A stretch of DNA of 64,000 nucleotides from positions 1 through 64,000 of the forward strand of contig JBQCHG010000063.1 of assembly GCA_051954935.1 (NCBI GenBank). The letters run 5' to 3'. Both the position numbers and the translations under genes were made by a program. The DNA is from 66-474 sp051954935. Lineage in GTDB: Bacteria; Pseudomonadota; Gammaproteobacteria; Xanthomonadales; Rhodanobacteraceae. The notes beneath the pieces are model-generated. The model was given only the letters and a program-made list of their open reading frames with translations. It was not told the origin of the DNA and made no database searches. Shown here in pieces: positions 1 through 7,686 of this stretch (position 1 is its first letter; every line of letters begins with the position of its first letter).

Positions 1-1
1 C

Positions 2-379
2 GAGCCGGTCGCCGACCATATGCGCACCATCCTGGACGGTCACGTGGTGTTGTCCCGCGAGTTGGGTGATCGCGGCCAATTGCCGGCCGTGGATGTCCTG
101 AAAAGCGTAAGCCGCTTGATGGATCGGCTTACGACGCGTGAAGAAGGCGGGATTGCCCGCGAAGCTCGCACGTTACTTGCCGCGCACGAACGTTCGCGCG
201 ACCTGATCAGCATGGGTGCTTACCAGCCCGGGCATGACGCGACGCTGGATGCGGCGGTACGAGTCTTGCCGGGACTCGAAACTCTAGTCCGCCAAAGTCC
301 CGGCGAACATGTGCCACGCGCGCAAGCCATTTCCGATCTCACGCGGATCGTGCGGCGAGTCGCCGAGGAAAAGGCATGA
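2..379 (+). CDS. fliI: Flagellar export ATPase FliI, C-terminal part (5' truncated by window edge)
   Basis: FliI is the ATPase of the flagellar type III export apparatus at the inner face of the cytoplasmic membrane. The reading frame is open from the window edge, and the in-frame ATG at 20 is internal, because the preceding codons still encode family-like sequence (PVADHMRTILDGHVVLSREL matches the conserved IxDGHIVLSREL stretch of F1-beta-like ATPases). Only about the last 125 residues are present; the Walker motifs lie outside the window. The stop overlaps the start of fliJ by 4 nt (ATGA), so translation is probably coupled. The identity is firm from the motif and the operon context. Confidence 0.9.
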   Translation, partial: EPVADHMRTILDGHVVLSRELGDRGQLPAVDVLKSVSRLMDRLTTREEGGIAREARTLLAAHERSRDLISMGAYQPGHDATLDAAVRVLPGLETLVRQSPGEHVPRAQAISDLTRIVRRVAEEKA

Positions 380-831
380 AGAGGAAATCTCTTGCGGTGC
401 TAAGGCTGGCCGAGCGCGTCGCCCGTGTCCGGGAGATACAGGCGCAACAAGCTCTCTCGGGAGCGATCAATCAGGAGAGCGCACAGCGCGAGCGCGTCGA
501 GGCCACATCGGCGCGCTTGTGCGATGCCGACGCGGCCCTTCGGACCCTGCAGTTGCAACGCCGCCTGGATTTGGCGCGTCTTGGCTTGTATCGGGATCTT
601 GCAACGTCCATCGACGAGACGCTTGTCCACGAGGAGGACGTCTTGCTTGGAAAGTGCAAGGAACGCTCGGCACGTTCGAGTGAACTGATGCGCGTGACCC
701 ACTATCGGAAGCAGGTGAGCGAACGCGCGACAAAGACGGGTCAGGCCATGCGCCAAGAGGCCGAGCGCCGAGCGTCCGAGGTGCGGCTCGAGGCGTGGCT
801 GCTGCGCGACATGGCGGGGGATGGCCAATGA
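376..831 (+). CDS. fliJ: FliJ-like flagellar export chaperone
   Basis: This 151-residue protein is almost wholly charged and helical (for example ERVARVREIQAQQAL and RKQVSERATKTGQAMRQEAE), as expected for the antiparallel coiled coil of FliJ, which binds the FliI ring and escorts chaperone-substrate complexes. Length and position directly after fliI match the family; sequence conservation in FliJ is always low, so the call depends on both context and coiled-coil character. It starts at an ATG overlapping the fliI stop and ends with an ATGA overlap into the next gene, so the operon is translationally coupled on both sides. Confidence 0.8.
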   Translation: MKRKSLAVLRLAERVARVREIQAQQALSGAINQESAQRERVEATSARLCDADAALRTLQLQRRLDLARLGLYRDLATSIDETLVHEEDVLLGKCKERSARSSELMRVTHYRKQVSERATKTGQAMRQEAERRASEVRLEAWLLRDMAGDGQ

Positions 832-1817
832 GCAAGGTGCTCTCCTTTCCGGAAAGCTTGTTCGGGCTGCCGCCAAACGCGCATGGCGGAGGGCAACCGG
901 CACGTAGCGCTGATTTCTCCGAGGTTCTTTCACGATCCGGCAAGGTGCTCGTTTCACCCATTCCGGTGTCTCCCGATCGGGCGCCTACAGCACGATCAAA
1001 TACACCTTCGCCAGTTTCACCACGGGCCCGAGCTCTTTCCACTTCGACCCAAGGTTCGTCGGCTGCGGATCAGACATCCTCCTCGCTGGCATCAACGTCC
1101 TTATTCCGAGACGGATCGCCGAGCTCTCGCGCACTGCCAGGAGGGACCCAGTCGGCCAGCATGGAATTGGCATCTCCAAAGGAGATTCCAACCACACGCA
1201 CGAACCAGGATGGCGCTCCGGTCGCGCAGTTTGTTGCGCCAAGAGCGGAGGGGGTTTTCAACCTCCCTTTGTTCTCTTCGGAATTGCCCGTCTGGGCAAG
1301 GATCTTCCCCGAGCACTTGTGTGCCGGCGGTTATTTGTCCGAGATCGACACACAAGTCCAACGATCCGGAGAGATGAGCCAATGTCTCCTTGGGGTTGCA
1401 GACATCGGAGCCAAGTCGAAAGAGCTCCTGTCTCCGGCAGTTCAACAGGAGCCGACCGGTGTCGAGCTTTCGTTGCCCGGTGATGCTGTCGCCCCACCGT
1501 TAGTGGAAAAGGCGATGGACGGCATCTCAGTGCATGAACAGGGGACTGAATACCTGCCGAGCAGCCCGGCTGCGCCACTGTTGGCGGCCGACCACGCATG
1601 GACACGGCGCCTGGTGCGCATGTCCCAAGGTGAAGGGGGGCTCAGGACGCTTTGGTTGCGTGATTACACGTTGGACCAGAACGAGATCGCTTCGCTCATC
1701 GAAATGCTAAGGCGCCATGCAGAGAGTAAAGGTGCGAAGGCGGATCGAATTGTGATCAATGGCCGAGAGGTCTGGCGAGCGGTGATTGCCAAAAAGGGGA
1801 ATGCAGATGGCAGTTGA
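828..1817 (+). CDS. fliK: Probable flagellar hook-length control protein (FliK-like)
   Basis: The start is taken at ATG 828, which overlaps the fliJ stop, giving 329 residues; an upstream in-frame ATG at 795 lies inside fliJ and has no separate support. The first two thirds are low-complexity and rich in Ser, Pro and Ala, like the secreted molecular-ruler part of FliK. A compact C-terminal segment of about 65 residues carries WLRDYTLDQNEIASLIEML and VINGREVW. This is not an obvious match to the usual Flg_hook domain, so the name comes mainly from the position after fliJ and before flgD and from the composition. It could be a diverged ruler of a second flagellar system. Confidence 0.6.
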   Translation: MSKVLSFPESLFGLPPNAHGGGQPARSADFSEVLSRSGKVLVSPIPVSPDRAPTARSNTPSPVSPRARALSTSTQGSSAADQTSSSLASTSLFRDGSPSSRALPGGTQSASMELASPKEIPTTRTNQDGAPVAQFVAPRAEGVFNLPLFSSELPVWARIFPEHLCAGGYLSEIDTQVQRSGEMSQCLLGVADIGAKSKELLSPAVQQEPTGVELSLPGDAVAPPLVEKAMDGISVHEQGTEYLPSSPAAPLLAADHAWTRRLVRMSQGEGGLRTLWLRDYTLDQNEIASLIEMLRRHAESKGAKADRIVINGREVWRAVIAKKGNADGS

Positions 1818-2229
1818 TGCAATCGGGAGCGTCTTGCAAACACAAGATCCTTCGCTTCCGGCCAATTCCAACATCAACGAACAGGACTTCATCAAGCTGT
1901 TCGTAAGCGAGTTGCAGTTCCAGGATCCCATGCAGCCGGTTGACAACGGCCAGTTCCTGACCGAGCTGGCGCAGTTCGTGGGTATCGAAGAGCAACAGCA
2001 GACGGTGCAGGGGATCAACAACCTGCTTTCCCTCGATGCCACCGCAGGGTCGCTCGGGATCCTAGGCCATACGGTGGAGTTCGTGGGTGCAGCCGGGTCT
2101 GCGCCTACGACCGGCAGGGTTAGCGCGATTCAATTCGATGCAAACGGGGCCTCGCTTTCGGTCACCACGTCTGGAAACAACGTGGTAACCGGCATCCGCA
2201 TGTCGCAGGTCAAACAAATCACGCCCTAA
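1807..2229 (+). CDS. flgD: Flagellar hook assembly (capping) protein FlgD
   Basis: FlgD forms the temporary scaffold on which hook subunits polymerise in the periplasm and outside the cell. The N-terminal export and assembly region is clear: NINEQDFIKLFVSELQFQDP followed by MQPVDNGQFLTELAQF, which is the signature of the family. ATG 1807 is preferred over ATG 1801 and 1786 because a purine-rich AGGGGA ends six bases upstream. The protein is 140 residues, short for FlgD; the C-terminal Ig-like and tudor-like domains appear minimal. It overlaps the fliK-like stop by about 10 nt and is followed by flgE. Confidence 0.88.
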   Translation: MAVDAIGSVLQTQDPSLPANSNINEQDFIKLFVSELQFQDPMQPVDNGQFLTELAQFVGIEEQQQTVQGINNLLSLDATAGSLGILGHTVEFVGAAGSAPTTGRVSAIQFDANGASLSVTTSGNNVVTGIRMSQVKQITP

Positions 2230-2238
2230 GGAGGGTTT

Positions 2239-3399
2239 ATGTTGCAAGCGCTCTTCAACAGCTTGTCCGGCCTGTTTGCGTTCTCCAAAAGCCTCGACAC
2301 GATCAGCAACAACGTCGCGAACATGAATACCCCGGGTTTCCGGGGCAGCGATTCCTACTTTGAGAACGTAATGGATGGCCTTGGCACACGTCTTGAGGGT
2401 TCCGGCATCGAGACCACCGAGGGGCAAATCGAGCAGACCGGCAATGCCACCGATCTCGCGATCAATGGCGAAGGCCTGTTCATCCTGAAAGACCCGGTTA
2501 GCGGGAATCTCTACTATTCGCGCGCCGGTCAGTTCATCTTCGATGGCAACGGCTATCTCGTGGACAGCGTCAACTCATACCGGGTTGAAGGTTTGGACGG
2601 GAGCGGAAACCTCACGGACATCAATATCAGCGCCCTTCGAACACTACCCGCGCAGGCGACCACCACGGTGAACGTGACCGGGAATATTTCGCCGCAAGAT
2701 AGTTCGACCTCGATATCCAGTATTACGGTCTACGATGCACAGGGCGTGTCGCACACCTATAGCGCATCGCTCACCAACAACACGGCAACCACACCTGGAA
2801 GTTGGTTGGTCACGCTCACCGATTCGACGGGCCAGTCGGTTGGCAGCGGCGAGATCCGGTTCAACACCGACGGTTCCATCCAATCGGGTTACAACACCAT
2901 CACGGCGAACCTGCCGATGGGAAGTGGAACCCAGGCGGTCACCTTCAATTTTGGGGCGGCCGGAACGACCAGTGGCGTCAGCGACTTCTCGGGAGTTCCT
3001 TCGAACCTCACGGCCTCCCCGAAGGACGGTCACGCGGTGATCGGCGTGGCTTCCTACAGCTTTGACGAGCGCGGCGTGTTGACGGTCAAGTACAGCGACC
3101 AGGAAACCAAGCAGGGACCGCGGGTCGCTTTGGCGGCATTCCCGGATGAAACGTCCTTGCAGATGTTGAACGGGCGACTGTACGAGGCGCCGACCAATCA
3201 AGTGCGGCAGATCGGTGGGGCAGGAGAGGGACTGTTCGGCCAAATTGCCGGGGGCAGCCTCGAGATGTCCAACGTGGACCTGACCCAGGAATTGGCTGAC
3301 ATGATCGTCATCCAACGCGGATACCAGGCCAACTCTCGAGTCATGACGGTCACCAACAGCATGTTGCAGGACCTCTACGACAGCACGCGGAGCGGTTGA
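2239..3399 (+). CDS. flgE: Flagellar hook protein FlgE
   Basis: FlgE is the structural subunit of the hook, exported by the flagellar type III system. A strong AAGGAGGG site precedes the ATG. The 386-residue product has the axial-protein N terminus (LSGLFAFSKSLDTISNNVAN, then MNTPGFRG), a beta-rich Thr/Ser-rich middle, and the conserved C terminus (GSLEMSNVDLTQELADMI followed by IQRGYQANSRVMT). Length is within the usual FlgE range. The stop codon overlaps the start of the next gene (TGATG), continuing the coupled operon. Confidence 0.93.
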   Translation: MLQALFNSLSGLFAFSKSLDTISNNVANMNTPGFRGSDSYFENVMDGLGTRLEGSGIETTEGQIEQTGNATDLAINGEGLFILKDPVSGNLYYSRAGQFIFDGNGYLVDSVNSYRVEGLDGSGNLTDINISALRTLPAQATTTVNVTGNISPQDSSTSISSITVYDAQGVSHTYSASLTNNTATTPGSWLVTLTDSTGQSVGSGEIRFNTDGSIQSGYNTITANLPMGSGTQAVTFNFGAAGTTSGVSDFSGVPSNLTASPKDGHAVIGVASYSFDERGVLTVKYSDQETKQGPRVALAAFPDETSLQMLNGRLYEAPTNQVRQIGGAGEGLFGQIAGGSLEMSNVDLTQELADMIVIQRGYQANSRVMTVTNSMLQDLYDSTRSG

Positions 3400-4166
3400 T
3401 GCACCCTCGTTACGGTTGGCTGGGCGCTACGCGCAAAGCGGTAGTGCGGGAGGCTCTCGCCGCCTGCGTTGATGCTTGGCTGCGCGACTGGTCTCTTCAA
3501 TGCGAAGTGGTAACCGCACGCATTACCGAGATCGAACTTGCGGGTCTGGCGATATCGGCAGGCAGTGCACGGATGCTGGAGTCCGAGCAAGGCTCCCTGT
3601 TGTTGAGCATGGAGCCGGACCAGGAAGTAGCGCTCGGCTTGCATCTGGCGGCCATTCCATCAGCTGCCGGTGACGCGATGGCGCAAGAGGTGGCAAATGC
3701 AGCTCTGGCGGACCTCATGTCACGCATAGGCGCACGGACGGGGTTCCGAAGCACCGAATCAGAAACTGTCGAGGCTCCGTGGCCGGAAGCCCTGACGCGC
3801 TCCGAATGGGGCGCGATGGCGCTACGGCTTGCCTTCGGGGAGGTTGAACTGGTGATCGCGATGGATCGCACCTTCGCGGGTGCCATTGCACCCGAGAGGG
3901 CCACTGCTTCAGCCCCGGAGAGCCGCGTCCAGACACTTCAAACGACCCAGGTGCCGATCACTGCGGTGTTGGACTTTGGCGAGATCAGCGCCCGCGATTT
4001 GGCAGGACTGCATGCAGGCGAGGTGCTCGTCAGCGAGCGCAAGATCGGGCAGCTCGCCGAGCTGCGGATCGGAAATTCCCGCGTTGCGAGTGCGGCGATC
4101 GGCGCGATCGGCAATCACTTGGCGGTCGTCGTGACCGCCGCATCAGATTCCAAGGAGACCTTATGA
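3399..4166 (+). CDS. FliM-like / SpoA-domain flagellar switch protein (diverged)
   Basis: The start is ATG 3399, overlapping the flgE stop, giving 255 residues. The last 60 residues (ISARDLAGLHAGEVLVSE, then a small-residue-rich stretch ending LAVVVTAA) look like a SpoA (surface presentation of antigens) domain, as in FliM, FliN and SctQ. The N-terminal part lacks the EIDALL-type CheY-binding peptide and the recognisable CheC-like middle domain of canonical FliM. Lying directly before fliN, it most likely supplies the FliM position in the C-ring. A non-flagellar SctQ-type origin cannot be excluded, so no symbol is given. Confidence 0.6.
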   Translation: MHPRYGWLGATRKAVVREALAACVDAWLRDWSLQCEVVTARITEIELAGLAISAGSARMLESEQGSLLLSMEPDQEVALGLHLAAIPSAAGDAMAQEVANAALADLMSRIGARTGFRSTESETVEAPWPEALTRSEWGAMALRLAFGEVELVIAMDRTFAGAIAPERATASAPESRVQTLQTTQVPITAVLDFGEISARDLAGLHAGEVLVSERKIGQLAELRIGNSRVASAAIGAIGNHLAVVVTAASDSKETL

Positions 4167-4474
4167 ATGCGACATTGGTAGAGCCTCTCGAATATGCGGA
4201 GGTCGCAGCCGTCAAACCACGCGGTGAGGTCGCGCCCATCATCAAGCGCGATATGGCCGTACTCGGACATGTTCCCGTTCACCTGGAAGTGGTACTCGGG
4301 CAGGCAACGACGACGGTGGAAGAGTTGTTCCGCCTTCAGGAGGGGAACACGCTGGAACTCGACGCCCTTCTGGATGCCCCCGTTTCACTACAGCTCAATG
4401 GCAAGGCGGTGGCGCGCGGACATCTCGTGGCGGTCGGTGATCACTTTGGTCTCAAGATTACGGAGATCGCGTGA
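4163..4474 (+). CDS. fliN: Flagellar motor switch protein FliN
   Basis: This 103-residue protein is essentially one SpoA domain: LGHVPVHLEVVLGQATTTVE, LFRLQEGNTLELD, then VSLQLNGKAVARGHLVAV and GLKITEI. These are hallmark segments of FliN, which with FliM and FliG builds the cytoplasmic C-ring that sets rotation and docks export substrates. The start overlaps the preceding SpoA gene by 4 nt and the stop overlaps the GTG of fliO. Identity is secure. Confidence 0.9.
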   Translation: MNATLVEPLEYAEVAAVKPRGEVAPIIKRDMAVLGHVPVHLEVVLGQATTTVEELFRLQEGNTLELDALLDAPVSLQLNGKAVARGHLVAVGDHFGLKITEIA

Positions 4475-4869
4475 TCGATTCAGTTCCGGTCGCGGTCTCA
4501 GGCTCGACGACGAGCGCGGCCGCCATGTCATCGGCGAAACCGATTCCTTTCGCGGAAGCACCGGCGGTATCGGCAAGTACGGCGGCCTTTGCAATCGTGG
4601 TTACGCTGGCGCTGCTAGCCGCAATTGCACTCGCGCTTTGGCTCGCGCGACGGAAGGGGTGGATGCGGCCGTGGTTGGGCGTTTCCCAAGCGTTGCCCGC
4701 TCAGCCCGAACAGCTCAAGGTGGTGACGCGCGTGCGCCTGAGTCCTACGGCTCGTGCCATGGTGCTTGAGCACGAAGGACACCAGTTCCTAGTCGTCGAG
4801 TCCTCGCAGACCTTGGTGATGCACCCGTACCCGCCTGCAAAAGAGGAAGGGTCACACGATGCGTCATAG
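4471..4869 (+). CDS. fliO: Flagellar biosynthesis protein FliO-like
   Basis: FliO is a small membrane protein that helps assemble the FliP ring of the export gate. The GTG at 4471 overlaps the fliN stop and gives 132 residues. A single transmembrane helix at about residues 35-55 (TVVT-free hydrophobic run AIVVTLALLAAIALALWLA) is followed by a basic patch and a cytoplasmic beta-rich domain (VVTRVRLSPTARAMVLEHEG, QFLVVESS), the usual FliO layout. It overlaps fliP by about 11 nt. The family is weakly conserved, so position between fliN and fliP carries weight. Confidence 0.8.
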   Translation: MIDSVPVAVSGSTTSAAAMSSAKPIPFAEAPAVSASTAAFAIVVTLALLAAIALALWLARRKGWMRPWLGVSQALPAQPEQLKVVTRVRLSPTARAMVLEHEGHQFLVVESSQTLVMHPYPPAKEEGSHDAS

Positions 4870-5605
4870 CCGCTTGCTATGGGTGGGGCTTCTGGCGGCC
4901 TTGCTCCTTCTTTTGCCGGCCCTCGTTTGTGCAGATCCCCTGCAGGACGCATTGACCAAGGCGGCATCCGAGGATTATTCACCGATCCTGCGTTCATTCT
5001 TGCTGCTCACGCTGCTTTCGGTGATCCCCCTGCTGTTGATCAGCCTGACTTCCTTTACGCGCATCGTCGTCGTTTTGTCGCTGATCCGTAGCGCATTGGG
5101 CCTGCAACAGACGCCACCAAACAGCGTGTTGATCACGTTGGCGCTGTTCCTGACGCTATTTACGATGACGCCGGTGTTCCAAGCTGCCAAGTCCTCGGCC
5201 ATTGATCCGTATTTGCATAAGGAGATTCCGGCTGAAGTTGCGGTCACGAAAGGATTTCATCCCTTTAAGATGTTCATGGTTCGACAGACCCGCGAGGACG
5301 ATCTTCGAGCCGTGGTGAGAATGTCAGGCAACGCGATGCCCAAGACGGTGGATGACATCGGCGCCTTGGAACTGATCCCCGCCTTCATGCTGAGCGAGTT
5401 GCGCACCGCCTTCCAGATTGGGTTTGTGATCTTCCTGCCATTCCTGCTGATAGACCTCGTAGTTGCGGCCATTCTGATGGCCCTGGGCATGATCATGGTG
5501 CCGCCCTCCACGATCAGCCTGCCATTGAAGATCCTGCTGTTCCTGCTGATCAACGGCTGGACGCTGATAGCCCAAGCGCTCCTTGCCAGCTATCACGGAC
5601 CTTGA
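4859..5605 (+). CDS. fliP: Flagellar export gate protein FliP
   Basis: FliP forms the pore of the flagellar export gate together with FliQ and FliR. The 248-residue product has an N-terminal signal peptide (cleavage probably after LVCA), then SVIPLLLISLTSFTRIVVVL, the conserved LRSALGLQQ-type segment with PPN, the FMVRQTREDDL periplasmic region, ELIPAFMLSELRTAFQIGF, and MALGMIMVPPSTISLPLKIL. All are signature FliP stretches. fliQ, fliR, flhB and flhA would normally follow but do not appear here; a sigma factor gene follows instead. Confidence 0.95.
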   Translation: MRHSRLLWVGLLAALLLLLPALVCADPLQDALTKAASEDYSPILRSFLLLTLLSVIPLLLISLTSFTRIVVVLSLIRSALGLQQTPPNSVLITLALFLTLFTMTPVFQAAKSSAIDPYLHKEIPAEVAVTKGFHPFKMFMVRQTREDDLRAVVRMSGNAMPKTVDDIGALELIPAFMLSELRTAFQIGFVIFLPFLLIDLVVAAILMALGMIMVPPSTISLPLKILLFLLINGWTLIAQALLASYHGP

Positions 5606-5611
5606 AATCCC

Positions 5612-6307
5612 GTGTTGGGGGCAGGGACAAACGAGGCACAGTTGTGGTCACGCTGGGTCGGCGAGCGTGACAAGGCGGCTCGTGATGCATTGATCCTGCT
5701 GCACGCCCCATGGGCGCGGCTCGTCGCTCGAGATATTTATTTGCGAGTCAAGCCACGCGATATCGAATGGGGGGAATTTGCTCAGAACGCGACCTTGGGG
5801 CTGATCGAAGCTACTGACCGCTACGATCCCGCGCGTGGGGTCGAGTTTCGGGTATTTGCGCGCCACCGCGTGCGGGGTGCTGTGTTCAACGGGCTTCGCC
5901 AGCTCTGGGAGCACTCACGCCCTCCTGTACGCATTTCAGATGTGGACAGGGCGGAATCCTTAAATGAAGAGGGTGATCCGCTCGATTCGTTTGCCTCTTG
6001 GGCCGTGGGACTCGGAATAGGCCACCTACTGGATGTGGCGGCACTTTCGGAACCCGCTCCGCACCCGTCGAGCCCCTATGCGGAGCTTGAACGGGATCAG
6101 ATGTGCGTCCTGCTTCGACGAGCGATTGAGTTGCTCCCCGAGCGCGAGCGAACGATTCTCACGTGGCATTATTTCCAGCACGTCCCGTTTATCGAGATTG
6201 CAAATCACCTCGAGGTTACGAAAGGTCGGGTCTCCCAATTGCACAAGCAAGCCATAGAACGATTACGGGTGTGTCTGCGGGAGTTTGCCGAGAGCTATTC
6301 GTATTGA
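5612..6307 (+). CDS. fliA: Sigma-28 family (FliA-like) RNA polymerase sigma factor
   Basis: The product (231 residues from GTG 5612, six bases after the fliP stop) contains sigma region 2 (LVARDIYLRVKPRDIEWGEF, then GLIEATDRYDPARGVEFRVF and ARHRVRGAVFNGLRQLW) and region 4 (LPERERTILTWHYFQHVPF, EIANHLEVTKGRVSQLHKQA). These match the sigma-28/FliA group that directs late flagellar genes. It ends the operon, so early hook and export genes and the late sigma would be co-transcribed, an arrangement typical of compact or secondary flagellar systems. The symbol marks family, not proven orthology. Confidence 0.82.
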   Translation: MLGAGTNEAQLWSRWVGERDKAARDALILLHAPWARLVARDIYLRVKPRDIEWGEFAQNATLGLIEATDRYDPARGVEFRVFARHRVRGAVFNGLRQLWEHSRPPVRISDVDRAESLNEEGDPLDSFASWAVGLGIGHLLDVAALSEPAPHPSSPYAELERDQMCVLLRRAIELLPERERTILTWHYFQHVPFIEIANHLEVTKGRVSQLHKQAIERLRVCLREFAESYSY

Positions 6308-6810
6308 CGAGGAACCATTTACGGCCAACAGAATCTGGAAAAGAACGTGCGCTCGACGTCCGTCGGGATTGGAGTTCGCGGTTCCACATGGGCTCCTCAG
6401 GCCCTAGTGCATCGCACTGAGCCGAAAGTCCGCGACGGACTGTTTCCAGTGCTTTCCAGCAAAACGTTCAGTGGGTATCTGGTTACGTTGTCTCCACCGG
6501 TTCGGGCGCTTAGTTCATCGGGTATCACAGCGGCGAGGCGCTCGGCGCCGCATAGCGCCTGAAGTCAGACCAGCAGGGTAGAGCGTACCGGGAACCAGCG
6601 CAGAGGTGCCGCGCAGCGGGGAGCGAGCGCAGCGAGTTCCCGGCGCGGATACGTCGAGCCGCAGGCGAGACCCGCGCCGCAAGGGGGAGCCGCGCGACCG
6701 AGCGCGTCGATGAGTGAGTGGCGGATCGGCGCGACAGCGCCGGCCCGACGCGAACGACATCGACCGCAGCGCGCCCCAGCGCGCGTTCGGTGCGCGGGGG
6801 ACGAAGTCCC

Positions 6811-6918
6811 CCGTCGCCGCCCGGCAGGGGCGGCTCCCACCACCGGAGCGCAGCGGAGCGCGGACCAGCGAAGCGTCCGCGGGAGTGGTGGGAGCCGCCC
6901 ATGTATGGGCGGCGACGG
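6811..6918. repeat. Nested long inverted repeat (potential cruciform or RNA hairpin)
   Basis: Two nested perfect inverted repeats share one centre. The outer 12-bp arms CCGTCGCCGCCC (6811-6822) and GGGCGGCGACGG (6907-6918) enclose inner 16-bp arms GGGCGGCTCCCACCAC (6828-6843) and GTGGTGGGAGCCGCCC (6885-6900). The 41-nt loop itself holds a smaller CGCGGAC/GTCCGCG hairpin. A separate hairpin GGGGGAC-GAA-GTCCCCC lies immediately to the left (6796-6812). Confidence 0.85.
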
Positions 6919-7425
6919 CGGCAAAGACGAAGTCTGCGCAGCGAACGGAGTGAGCGGAGGTGCAACGGGAGTCGGCCAGCCGACAGGCTGGCGCGGTCGA
7001 GCGGCTTCGCCGCGTCATGGCGCGCTTTCCAGCGCCATGCGACTGCGGAACCGAACTCCAAAGTTGCACGAACAAGCAGGCGCGAGGACACGCGACACCC
7101 GGACGGGAGTGCGACCATTCATCGATCGCGCTAGTCGCAACCACGTCCGGGCGACGGCGACAAACTTTGAAGCGCGCAGGACGTCAAGAGTATGTGGTAC
7201 GTGGTACGTACTACATACTACAAAAATCCGCTCTCCCATCATCCCTGGTCAGCCACCAGTGGAGTAAAGCAAAGCCCCAACGCCAGGGGGCCTTGCTCAC
7301 GTAAAAGCATTCTTCGGTCGGTATCCATGTAGCTCCCGCGGCACCGACGCCCGGAAAACCGAACGCCCGGCAAACCAGGGTTCAGCGAACCGACGCCCGA
7401 CGCCCGGCGAACCGGGGGTCCGGGG

Positions 7426-7485
7426 GAACCGGAGTCCGGAGAACCGGAGTCCGGAGAACCGGAGTTCGGAGAACCGGAGTCCGGA
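7426..7485. repeat. 15-bp tandem repeat, four copies
   Basis: Four consecutive copies of GAACCGGAGTCCGGA occur at 7426-7440, 7441-7455, 7456-7470 (one C-to-T change) and 7471-7485. Degenerate relatives (GCGAACCGACGCCC, GGCGAACCGGGGGTCC) extend back to about 7335. The period is a multiple of three, so a reverse-strand frame gives a repeated five-residue peptide, but no start signal or domain supports a gene. Confidence 0.9.
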
Positions 7486-7686
7486 AACCCGACTTCGGTG
7501 GATTCCGGAGGCTGCGGTGACTCGTAGACGAAAGTTTCGGTGACTCGGCGTCCGTTGAGGATCGGACATCTTGTCGGCCAGGGCCCATCGTGTGCAGGTT
7601 GTTAACCACCAACCGCACTTTGACCTACCCGCGGTTGATCAAGATCCGTGGATGTCAGGAGCTGGGAGAAGCGATTCGAACCGCAC

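Larger units (their letters stand above)
6308..7686. other. Noncoding stretch dense in short inverted repeats
   Basis: About 1.4 kb with no credible gene. The first 230 bases after the sigma factor are unremarkable. From about 6546 to 7170 the sequence is packed with short palindromes and echoing words such as GAGCGCAGCGAG and CGAACGGAGTGAGCG, giving long spurious frames on both strands. From about 7335 to 7490 there is a degenerate then perfect tandem repeat. No promoter or RNA gene could be assigned. Confidence 0.7.

Noticed and set aside
6515..7304. Several overlapping frames of 100-200 codons on both strands
   Set aside because: They arise from the palindrome-rich block, mirror one another on the two strands and have no ribosome sites or domains.
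7668..7686. tRNA T-loop-like GCGATTCGAACCGC
   Set aside because: It has no matching acceptor or anticodon arm and does not match the tRNA-Ser 3' end, so it is not called as an attachment site.
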